Below are positions 26,790-35,019 of a DNA stretch of 48,765 bases, in pieces. Origin of the DNA: Chloroflexota bacterium (GTDB lineage: Bacteria; Chloroflexota; Dehalococcoidia; Lucifugimonadales; G022566795); contig JADFIF010000005.1 in the NCBI GenBank assembly GCA_022566795.1, positions 1-48,765 of the forward strand. Direction: 5' to 3'. The position numbers were made by a program, and so were the translations under genes. Below the pieces are notes generated by a model. It saw nothing but the letters and a program-made list of their open reading frames with translations, was not told the DNA's origin and did not search any database. Each line of letters begins with the position of its first letter. The stretch's first letter is position 1.

Positions 26790-27937
26790 GCTGTTCCCTT
26801 GCTGGCAGAACCGCGCAGCTCGGTCGAGGAGATGTCGTGCCGGAAGGCGCTCTCAGGTATGGAGCGAAACATCCGCCCAAACCCGGCCGGGACCGCGACA
26901 TCGTCGACGGTGTGGAACTGCACTCCGTCCGCGCGGCCGGCGACGAGAAACGAGCATCCCAGACCGCGCATCTCTTCCAGCGCCAAAAGCATCTGCGTGC
27001 TGCTGCCGTGGTAGTACTTGGGGTCCACGAGTCGCGCCATCGTGTCCCACCCTACCACGAATGTGCAGCCTGGAAAGAGCCTGGCCTTCTCGAAGAAGAC
27101 CGGCGCCCGCGTCAGCACCAAACGTTCATTGCCCCTGAGCTGGCTCGCCCTGGCGCGGACCTCGCTTTTGGCCAGGGGTGGCTTGTCGACGTTCGTGACC
27201 GATAGCTCGAAGGTGACATCGACGCCGAGTATCTTCGATGCCGCGTCTGCAAGCTGCCTGTGGCCCTCGTGCAGCGGGTCGAAGGACCCCGCCAGCACGG
27301 CGCCGGGCACGGGCTCATCAGCGGCCACCCTCCCGTCTCCCTCAAGCGTTGCCGTCGAGATGTGGCCCGCGATAAGCGCCTCGACGCCGTCTATGTAGGA
27401 GACGCGACAGACTTCGACGCGCTCGTCGTGCCCTAGCTCGAGCGGCAGGTCGAAGCTAATGCCGCTGGTCTCCGCGAGCGCGCGCATCACCAGCAGGCTG
27501 ACGACGCGGTCCTCGCCGGCGCGGTCTCGCAATCCCTTGGTCAGCGTCAGGCTATACGTCGTCGCCCCGGTCGCGTCCCAGGCGCAAACGTAGCATCTGT
27601 GGTCCCCGCGCTTTGGACGGTCGGAGGCGATGGCCGCGGTGGACGCTACCCCCGCCACGTGCTCGTTGCCGGGCCTCAGCCGCACCGCTCGGCGATAGGC
27701 TAGCCGGGCCATCTGCTCAGCCGTCTCCGCGCTGACGAGCTGCGCGGGCTCGTGTCCCAGATATTCGACGAGCGAGGCCGAGGCATACGGGACGAGGATT
27801 TCCAGGACGGTCCGGGAGGCCCCGGGCACCTGGAGCAGCCACGAGGTCGATTGGGTTCCCGCCCCGGCCACGACTATGACCGCCATCGTGCCGCAGGCGT
27901 GGAGTTTCTCCGTCAGCCTGTTGATTTCCGCGTCCAT
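26786..27937 (-). CDS. fusion: CinA C-terminal/PncC-like domain + NMN-adenylyltransferase-like nucleotidyltransferase
   Basis: N-term AGAGTQSTSWLLQVPGASRTVLEILVPYASASLVEYLG...VAGVASTAAIASDRPKRGDHRCYVCAWD; C-term VLAGSFDPLHEGHRQLADAAS (HxGH) and ISSTELR. ORF extends to 27958. Confidence 0.8.
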   Translation of the reverse strand: MDAEINRLTEKLHACGTMAVIVVAGAGTQSTSWLLQVPGASRTVLEILVPYASASLVEYLGHEPAQLVSAETAEQMARLAYRRAVRLRPGNEHVAGVASTAAIASDRPKRGDHRCYVCAWDATGATTYSLTLTKGLRDRAGEDRVVSLLVMRALAETSGISFDLPLELGHDERVEVCRVSYIDGVEALIAGHISTATLEGDGRVAADEPVPGAVLAGSFDPLHEGHRQLADAASKILGVDVTFELSVTNVDKPPLAKSEVRARASQLRGNERLVLTRAPVFFEKARLFPGCTFVVGWDTMARLVDPKYYHGSSTQMLLALEEMRGLGCSFLVAGRADGVQFHTVDDVAVPAGFGRMFRSIPESAFRHDISSTELRGSASKGTA

Positions 27938-27971
27938 GAGTACCCTCACCGAATGCACGCGACGGCGCGCT

Positions 27972-27986
27972 CAACTACTATAGTTG
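27972..27986. promoter_or_regulatory. palindrome caacta-cta-tagttg in a divergent intergenic region
   Basis: Perfect 6-bp arms; minus strand reads ttgcac-18 nt-tatagt, a plausible promoter for the 26786-27937 gene. Confidence 0.35.
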
Positions 27987-28118
27987 TGGGAGAGGATATC
28001 GTGCAACCAACGGCGGGGTCGTGGCGACGGCCGATCCCCGGTTGGCTCCGCTGATGGGCCGCCGCGAGGACGGCGGATCAATATCGAACAGGCGTCGGGA
28101 GTAGTCCCGCAATCGCGC

Positions 28119-29696
28119 ATGGCTTTGTTGAGACTCTGCGTCCTGATGTTTCTTGTGGCTGTGGTGGCGGCCTGCGGCGGCGGTGCACCGAGGGGTGGCC
28201 AACCGGCGGGGGGCGAGGTCGTGCCTTCTCGCCTGCCTCGTATTGCACGGATCTCGCCCGCACAGGCTGACCGCTCGCCTGCACAAGAGGAGACTCCCCG
28301 GGCGATGCCTGTGCAGGCGAGCGGCGAGTCCCTTGAGCTTTCCTCGACGTCGGACGCTCCCCCTGGCGGCGCACTGACGATCGCGTATCGCGCGGGTAGC
28401 TTCCTCCCGAAAAGGCTGGAGGCTCCGGCCGGTCAGACAGTGACCTTTGTCAACGAGTCCGACGCACCGATGTGGCCTGCATCCAACATTCACCCCACCC
28501 ACGAGATACTGCCAGGCTTCGACGCCAAGAGTCCGATTGAGCCGGGGGAGTCCTGGACGTTCGTGTTCGAAGAGGTTGGGTTCTGGAGGTACCACAACCA
28601 CCTTTCGCCCTCTGAGAGCGGCATCGTCGTCGCTACGGGCGAGCCCCGGACCGCGAGGGCTGAGCCGCTGCTGATCGACCCCCGCGAGCTGACCTTCGAG
28701 GACGTCGGCGCTGCGTCAGCGCAGGACGTGATTGATCTGTTCCGGGACGACACGCTGCTCAACGCCTTCGTCAAGAGGTATGGCCCCGCCGCTACGGTGC
28801 GCATCCTCTCGGAGAACGCGCACAGCGTCGGCGTCGACTGCCACCAGAGAGCGCACGTGATGGGCAGGCTGGCGTACGAGCAGTTCGGCGCGATCGCATT
28901 CTCGCTGTCGGGTCACGAGTGCCACTCCGGCGGCTACCACGGCGCCACCGAGGCGTTCTTTCGCGACCGCGGGACGTCGCACCTGCAGTCGGATATCGGC
29001 GTGGTCTGTGGCGCCGGCCTGAACGACTTCTTTCGGCACCAGTGCGTCCACGGCATCGGCCACGGGCTGATGGCGTGGACGAGCTACGAGATCTTCGATG
29101 CGCTGGAGCTGTGCGACCTGCTGGGGGCCGTGTCCGATCAGCAGTCGTGCTTCTCCGGCGTGTTCATGGAGAACGTCGGGGGTGGGCTGTCGGGCTCTAT
29201 GGGCCACTTCTCGGAGTTCCTGTCAGACGACCCGCACTTTCCCTGCAACATCCTCGACGACCGGTACGTGGTGCCGTGCTACTTCTTCCAGAGCTCCCGA
29301 ATGATTCAGGTTTTCGGAGGCGATTTCGAGCGGCTGGCCGCAGCGTGCGCCGAGGCGCCTGCCGTCGCCCATGCCGTCTGCTTCGGTAGCATGGGGCGAG
29401 ACGTCGGTGGGGTCACAAGGGGTGACCCCGAGCGCGCGATTCGGCTCTGCTCCCACGCCGAGGACCCGGCGAACCGACTCGATTGCCTGGACGGCGCCGT
29501 CCAGGACTCCTTTTGGGACCCTGCCGGAGCCGACAACGCGTTGGGTTTCTGTCAGACTTTGGAGGGAGACGAGGAAAAACGGCGGTGCTACTCGACGATC
29601 GTGGAAAGGGCGGGCTTCGTCCTCGACGATACACTGGCCCTCGAGGGGTTTTGCGGCAGGGTAGAGGCGGGCTATCGGGACGGCTGCGGATTATGA
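28119..29696 (+). CDS. lipoprotein: cupredoxin-like domain + Cys/His-rich repeat domain of unknown function
   Basis: Lipobox MALLRLCVLMFLVAVVAACGGG; cupredoxin-like region ending VGFWRYHNHLSPSESGIVVATG; C-terminal region with 16 Cys. ATG at 28119 chosen over the 27984 ORF start. Confidence 0.8.
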   Translation: MALLRLCVLMFLVAVVAACGGGAPRGGQPAGGEVVPSRLPRIARISPAQADRSPAQEETPRAMPVQASGESLELSSTSDAPPGGALTIAYRAGSFLPKRLEAPAGQTVTFVNESDAPMWPASNIHPTHEILPGFDAKSPIEPGESWTFVFEEVGFWRYHNHLSPSESGIVVATGEPRTARAEPLLIDPRELTFEDVGAASAQDVIDLFRDDTLLNAFVKRYGPAATVRILSENAHSVGVDCHQRAHVMGRLAYEQFGAIAFSLSGHECHSGGYHGATEAFFRDRGTSHLQSDIGVVCGAGLNDFFRHQCVHGIGHGLMAWTSYEIFDALELCDLLGAVSDQQSCFSGVFMENVGGGLSGSMGHFSEFLSDDPHFPCNILDDRYVVPCYFFQSSRMIQVFGGDFERLAAACAEAPAVAHAVCFGSMGRDVGGVTRGDPERAIRLCSHAEDPANRLDCLDGAVQDSFWDPAGADNALGFCQTLEGDEEKRRCYSTIVERAGFVLDDTLALEGFCGRVEAGYRDGCGL

Positions 29697-29714
29697 CGCG
29701 CCTTGCGAGACATT

Positions 29715-31394
29715 CTACCTGTTCGATCTTCGTAGGAACGTGTACGACAGGCCGCCGATGATTCCGGCTGCCGCGATGAGGGCGATAAGAATGGCTGAGA
29801 TCGTTGGCCCGCCGGAGTCCTCCTCCTCGCCCGCGCCCACATCCCCCGCCTCCGGCGTAGGCTCCCCGATGACAGGTGCGGGCGTTAAGACGGGTGCCGA
29901 CGCCGCGATCATCGCCTCCACGTCGGCGTGCTGACCTGAGGCTACCGAGATCTGCTCGTCCCCTACCATGATTACGATGGTGTCGGCGTTGGTGGCAGGC
30001 GCGTCGAACGTAACCGCCACGGCGTCGAACGTCAGCTCGTTCCCCCGGCCAATGCTGGCCACGGCTTCTGTACCATCCTCCGCGACGAACATCACCTCGA
30101 CGGAGCCTGCGAGCACCTCGATGGTAACGCTTCCGCAGGTGACGATGATGACGTCACCCGCGTCGAGGGTGATAACAGCGGCGCCCTCGCACACGGTGAC
30201 TGTGGCCGGCTTTCGGCCCCTGGAGGTCACGTCGGCGATGATGAGAACGCCGTCTCTCTCGTCTGCCGCGTCGGTGACGATCAGTACCTGATCGCCTTTG
30301 TCTACGACGACGCCTCTCGTTTTGCCATCGCTAAAATCGTTGGAGTTGGGACCTCCGGTGTCGACGATATCCGCGATGCCGTTACCGTCGCGGTCCGGCG
30401 GCATGACCGCTAGAAACGGAGGAGCTGAGCGTGACGGGGCTGGCGTCGTCGTGGGTGTCGCCCGAGGCGGAGATGGCGTGGCCCGAGGCGGAGATGGTGT
30501 CGCCCGAGGCGGAGATGGCGTGGCCCGAGGCGGCTCCGGAGTCGGCGTCGCGCTTGCTGTCGCTGTGGCGGTGGCGGTCGCGGTTGCCGCCGCGGTGGCG
30601 GTCGGAGTCGGCGTGTTCGTCGGCGTCGGCGTGGGCGTTGGAGTCGGAGTTGGCGTGCTCGTCGGCGTCGGCGTGGGCGTGGCGAAGGAGAAACTTACGA
30701 CCGGGCTTCGAGATTCAGCGCACCCATTGGCATCCACAGCAATAACCACGAGCTGTCCCTGATAGGACCCAGCCGTAGTGGGCGTCCAGTCTACTGTGTA
30801 CGTTATCCTGCCGCCGACTCCGGTGGCCTTGAACTGCCCGCTACCGGTCACTCCCAACCCGGGCAGTGTGCCGCCGCTCAGGAACCCTTGACTGAGCGTG
30901 CCCCCGGGGAGAGTCGATGGGAGCGTATCCCCCGGCAGCGTGCCGGATGGAAGGGCGCCTGAACAGGTCGAGGATGGGAGCGTTCCAGCCGGGAGGGTGC
31001 CCGAGGGAAGAGTTCCTCCTCCAGGCAGTGTGCCGCCGGGAGCTGTCAGATTCACCCACACCACGGTGGCCGATAGCGAGGTGCCGCTGGCGCCCACCGC
31101 CGATATCAGGTTGAAGGTGCCCTGCTCTAGCGGTAGCGCCACGTCGAGGTCTTGAGTGCTAGGCCCCGCCACCACCAGCGCGACCTGGTGGATGAAAACC
31201 TCTTCTCCTTCCGAGAAGTCGACTGTGCCTGTAAACCTCGTGGTCCCTCCGACTGTGTAGGAGCTGGCGTTGGTCGACAGTGCGATGTCGGTGTTGCGGA
31301 CGACCCCCTGTACGACTCCACGGTTCACGAGGATTCCCACGGCGATGAGCACGAGCAGCAGCGCACCGAAGTACAGAAGAGGATTTTTGATCAT
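29715..31394 (-). CDS. membrane-anchored secreted protein: Ig-like region with GTLP repeats, TP-rich linker, FecR-like region, C-terminal TM
   Basis: N-term TM (LLYFGALLLVLIAVGILV), about 10 GTLPxG-type repeats, (TP)n and 4x PPRATPS, DRDGNGIADIVD, ITLDAGDVIIVTCGSVTIEVLAGSVEVMF..., C-term TM ISAILIALIAAAGIIGGLSYTFLRRSNR. Confidence 0.75.
   Translation of the reverse strand: MIKNPLLYFGALLLVLIAVGILVNRGVVQGVVRNTDIALSTNASSYTVGGTTRFTGTVDFSEGEEVFIHQVALVVAGPSTQDLDVALPLEQGTFNLISAVGASGTSLSATVVWVNLTAPGGTLPGGGTLPSGTLPAGTLPSSTCSGALPSGTLPGDTLPSTLPGGTLSQGFLSGGTLPGLGVTGSGQFKATGVGGRITYTVDWTPTTAGSYQGQLVVIAVDANGCAESRSPVVSFSFATPTPTPTSTPTPTPTPTPTPTNTPTPTATAAATATATATATASATPTPEPPRATPSPPRATPSPPRATPSPPRATPTTTPAPSRSAPPFLAVMPPDRDGNGIADIVDTGGPNSNDFSDGKTRGVVVDKGDQVLIVTDAADERDGVLIIADVTSRGRKPATVTVCEGAAVITLDAGDVIIVTCGSVTIEVLAGSVEVMFVAEDGTEAVASIGRGNELTFDAVAVTFDAPATNADTIVIMVGDEQISVASGQHADVEAMIAASAPVLTPAPVIGEPTPEAGDVGAGEEEDSGGPTISAILIALIAAAGIIGGLSYTFLRRSNR
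30455..30540. repeat. 21-bp tandem repeat (about 4 copies) encoding PPRATPS
   Basis: tggcccgaggcggagatggcg units tandem on the + strand; in frame within 29715-31394. Confidence 0.85.
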
Positions 31395-31633
31395 CTGATA
31401 AGAACCACGCTACGTTCGCGCCGTTGCTACGCTCTACTTCGGCGCTTGAGTTCTTATCAACCAAGCGAGAGCCACCGAAACCACACATTTCGGGTAGTCG
31501 GGGGCGGCTGTGCACGGCTAGGGTGAGCCGGAGGCGCTCGGTTCGTGACAAGTACCGGGGTTACGGCGAGAGTTCAGGGAGTGCCGGTGAGCCCGCAGGG
31601 AGCGGTGTGCCATCCAGCGGTGACGGGGGGCGT

Positions 31634-32560
31634 CTACCCTTGCCGGAGTCTAATGTGGGCTACGACCTGGTCCACGCCGTCGCTGAAAGTGGTCTGCGGA
31701 GTCCAGCCGAGGACCTGCTCTGCCCTGGAGCAATCGAGGCTGGAGCGGTCGGGCTCTCCGGGGCGCTTGTCGGAGTAGAGGGGTTCTACCGTTGTGCCGA
31801 TGGCGCGTCGTACCGCGTCGAACACTTCGAAGTCCGACACCTCGACGCCTCGGGCGAGGTTGAGGGTGTCGTTGCCGCTCGACCCGATAGTGGCCATCAG
31901 ATTGGCGCGGGCAATGTCTTCCACGAAGACGTAGTCTCGAGTCTTCGTGCCGTCGCCAAAGATGGTCGGTTGAATCTCGTTCAGGAGCTGCTCGGCGAAG
32001 ATCGCCACCACTCCAGCTTCGCCCCCCGGGTCTTGCCTTGGGCCGAAGACATTGCCGTACCTGAAAACCGTGTGCCTGAGGCCGTAAGCGTCTGCATACA
32101 GGCGGATGTAGCCCTCCGCCGTGTACTTGGAGAGGCCGTAGGCAGACTTGGGCGCGATAGGATGGTCCTCGTCCATCGGGATGTACTGGGGCTCAGAGTA
32201 GACGGCGCCGCTCGACGCGAAGACGAGCCTCTTGACGCCGTGAGCGACGCAGTTTTGCAGGACGTTGATGGTCCCGATGATGTTCACGCGCGCATCGATC
32301 TCCGGTCCAGACATCGAGTGCCGAACGCTGGTCTGGGCAGCGTGGTGGTTGACGACGTCCGGCTTCTCGCGGTCGAAGACGTCCCTCAGCCCATCCGAGT
32401 CGGCGATATCGACCTGGTGCACCCTGGCTTGAGGGTTCACGCGATCGGACCGGCCGTTGGACAAGTCGTCGACGACCGTCACCTCGTGGCCGTCCTCGAC
32501 GAGGGTGTCGACAATGTGGGAGGCGATGAATCCGGCGCCTCCGGTTACGAGGATCCTCAT
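31634..32560 (-). CDS. NAD-dependent epimerase/dehydratase (UDP-glucose 4-epimerase-like)
   Basis: MRILVTGGAGFIASHIVDTLVEDGHEVTVVDDLSNGR...VFASSGAVYSEP...SAYGLSKYTAEGYIRLY. Confidence 0.92.
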   Translation of the reverse strand: MRILVTGGAGFIASHIVDTLVEDGHEVTVVDDLSNGRSDRVNPQARVHQVDIADSDGLRDVFDREKPDVVNHHAAQTSVRHSMSGPEIDARVNIIGTINVLQNCVAHGVKRLVFASSGAVYSEPQYIPMDEDHPIAPKSAYGLSKYTAEGYIRLYADAYGLRHTVFRYGNVFGPRQDPGGEAGVVAIFAEQLLNEIQPTIFGDGTKTRDYVFVEDIARANLMATIGSSGNDTLNLARGVEVSDFEVFDAVRRAIGTTVEPLYSDKRPGEPDRSSLDCSRAEQVLGWTPQTTFSDGVDQVVAHIRLRQG

Positions 32561-32697
32561 GCGAGTTGGGCGGCCTCCCTAAATCTTGTCTGCGACTCGC
32601 GGGTCGGCTCGGGAGTGGTTATGCCCGCGGCCCGGGCCTCCGGCGCTGGCCAAGAGTAGCGAACGTGCGGTCGGACGTCAACCAGCGACTCCGGAAG

Positions 32698-33200
32698 CTA
32701 CAGCAAATTGATCAGGCGTCGCCTGAGTACCAGACGAATCAGCGAGAGGATGACGGCGCTGCTCATGATAAACAGGACGGCGGACCAGCTCCAGCCTACT
32801 ATCACCAGGCCGAGCGCGGTTCCCGCCGCCGGAGGGTGCTCTGTGTTGGTGACGGCCATTGCCAGCATGCCCACTCCGACGGATAGGGCTGCCATCAGGT
32901 CCACCGGCAGCCGAGAGGTTTCGGCCGCGGACTCGACGATGGGTATGAAAAGGATCGATGAGAATATCGCGCCGGCGACCCCGGCAACGGCGTGGCCTCC
33001 GATGACCCTGCGAGGCGATGAGGCAATGCTGTTGGGGACTATGAAGATTGTGAAGGCGGACGAGGCCACGGCGACTACGATTGCTGCCCTGAGGACCACG
33101 TCTTCTACGAGCAGGATGCCGATGAGCGAGAGAGTTGCCATGCCGCTTTGGAAGAGGTAGTTGGGCGTCCTGGGCGGATAAGTGCAGGGTACGCCAGATG
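32698..33200 (-). CDS. HPP family membrane protein
   Basis: Four hydrophobic segments; PRRVIGGHAVAGVAG...LPVDLMAALSVGVGMLAMAVTNTEHPPAAGTALGLVI. Start uncertain; ORF extends to 33396. Confidence 0.75.
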
Positions 33201-33517
33201 TCCCGTTGGGCTTTGGACTGTGAGGACCCTGGGGACTCTGATTGCGGCGCCGGCGTGTTGCTATCCATGTACGGCGGGACTCTCCATTCGACGATTGGCC
33301 TGCACAATGGAAGTTAATACAAACCCCATCCGAGCCGCAAGTTCGCAGCCCCCCGAATCGCGCCCAAGTGCGTACGCCGCAAATTGACATCGGCAACCCC
33401 GCGACCTAGAATCGCTGGCACGACGGACTCATCGTTGTGCCTTTTGCGCAGACGCCGGCGCCGAATCCGATGGTGGCGTAACCTTCTGTGGGGCCCGTTT
33501 ATCGGCCGGGAGAAGCA

Positions 33518-34948
33518 GTGCCGGATATCTGGAAACCCAAACCCGGAGACCGCGTCGTTCGCCATCCGCGGCAGGAAGAGATTGGGCCCGTCCGCCTGAC
33601 GGTCACGGCGCGCAAGGCTCAGCCCAGGGCGTTCGCTTCGCCCCTGATCCTGATCTACGCCTTTGCCGGCCTCATCACCATCGGCACGCTGCTTCTTCTT
33701 CTCCCGGTGTCCAGCGAGGGGCGCGGCGCGGCGCCCTTTGTGGACACGCTGTTCACGGCGACCTCCGCGGTGACCGTCACCGGACTGGTAGTCCACGACA
33801 CGGCAACGTACTGGACGCGCTTCGGGCAGGTCGTGATCCTCGGGCTGATGTTCGTCGGCGGGCTTGGATTCATGACCATCGCCACCTTCTTGCTCATACT
33901 CATCGGTCACCGTGTGACGCTGGCCCAACGTCTGCTGGTGAAAGAGAGCCTGGGTGTGGACCAGCTAGGCGGGCTCGTGCGACTGACGGTCATTATCGTC
34001 CTCGTCGCAGCCGCGATACAGGTCGCGGGCTTTATGGTGTTGTTTATCCGGTTCTCGTTTCTCTACTCACCGCCGGAGGCCATCTGGCAGGCGGTGTTCC
34101 ACGCCGTCTCGGGCTTCAATAATGCCGGTTTCATCGCGCTGAAGGAGCCTGGTGGGTTCGCCGCCCTCCGAAACGAGGAGGCGATTATCGGAACCATCGC
34201 GGTGCTGGTGGCCCTGGGGAGCATCAGCTTCTACGTCATGGTAGACGTCGTCAGGTTCAGGAGGTTCTCGCTCTTCAGCCTGAATACGAAGCTGGTTGTG
34301 GTGGCGACATCCGGGCTGTTCCTCCTGGGAACTCTGGTGTTTCTAGCCTCCGAGTACCAAAACCCGGAAACTATCGGTGCGTTGCCGGTGGAGGAGAAGG
34401 TAGCGGTGTCCGTCTTCGAATCCATTAGCGGGAGGACCGCCGGTTTCACTACCGTGGACTTCGGGGCGACCCGTGCCCAAACGAATTTTTTCTTCACGGG
34501 CCTGATGTTCATCGGAGGCGCCTCAGCGTCAGTGGCCGGCGGCGTGAAGGTCAACACCGTAGCCGTCATCCTGGTGGCGCTGGTGGCGATGTTCAAGGGA
34601 CGAACCCACGCATCTGCCTTCAGCCGAGAGATCCCTCAGGCGCAGATCCAACGAGCGATGACCATCGTCGCGGTAGCCATCGCATTCGTCTTCCTGGAGA
34701 TCGCGCTTCTCGCCTCTGTCGAGTCGGGATTCGACTTCGGAGACCTCTTCTTCGAGGGGGTCTCGGCCTTTGGAACTGTAGGCCTCAGCTCGGGCATCAC
34801 CCCTCTGCTCTCTGGCTGGGGCCATGCGATACTGATGGTGGCGATGTTCGTCGGAAGACTTGGCCCGCTGACCATCGGCCTCGCAATGGCGCAAAGCTCC
34901 GGCACGGATCCCTATCGGTACGCTTCTGAACGAGTTACAATAGGCTAG
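33518..34948 (+). CDS. TrkH-family potassium uptake protein
   Basis: TSAVTVTGLVVHDTATYWTRFGQVVILGLMFVGGLGFMT...FHAVSGFNNAGF...ESISGRTAGFTTVDF...FIGGASASVAGGVKVNTVAVI; probable GTG start at 33518 (ORF from 33488). Confidence 0.93.
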   Translation: MPDIWKPKPGDRVVRHPRQEEIGPVRLTVTARKAQPRAFASPLILIYAFAGLITIGTLLLLLPVSSEGRGAAPFVDTLFTATSAVTVTGLVVHDTATYWTRFGQVVILGLMFVGGLGFMTIATFLLILIGHRVTLAQRLLVKESLGVDQLGGLVRLTVIIVLVAAAIQVAGFMVLFIRFSFLYSPPEAIWQAVFHAVSGFNNAGFIALKEPGGFAALRNEEAIIGTIAVLVALGSISFYVMVDVVRFRRFSLFSLNTKLVVVATSGLFLLGTLVFLASEYQNPETIGALPVEEKVAVSVFESISGRTAGFTTVDFGATRAQTNFFFTGLMFIGGASASVAGGVKVNTVAVILVALVAMFKGRTHASAFSREIPQAQIQRAMTIVAVAIAFVFLEIALLASVESGFDFGDLFFEGVSAFGTVGLSSGITPLLSGWGHAILMVAMFVGRLGPLTIGLAMAQSSGTDPYRYASERVTIG

Positions 34949-35019
34949 GTGCACAGTTTCGACTGCGTTCAGGTCGTCGCGGGATACACACGGTTTCGGC
35001 CTTTTCGGGCGGTGCAGAC

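Noticed and set aside
30560-30760. regulatory repeat or DNA-structure element
   Set aside because: The hexameric repeats are explained as codons for a Thr-Pro/Ala-Thr stalk in the 29715-31394 gene.
31424-32659. 411-aa plus-strand ORF
   Set aside because: Antisense shadow of the NAD-dependent epimerase.
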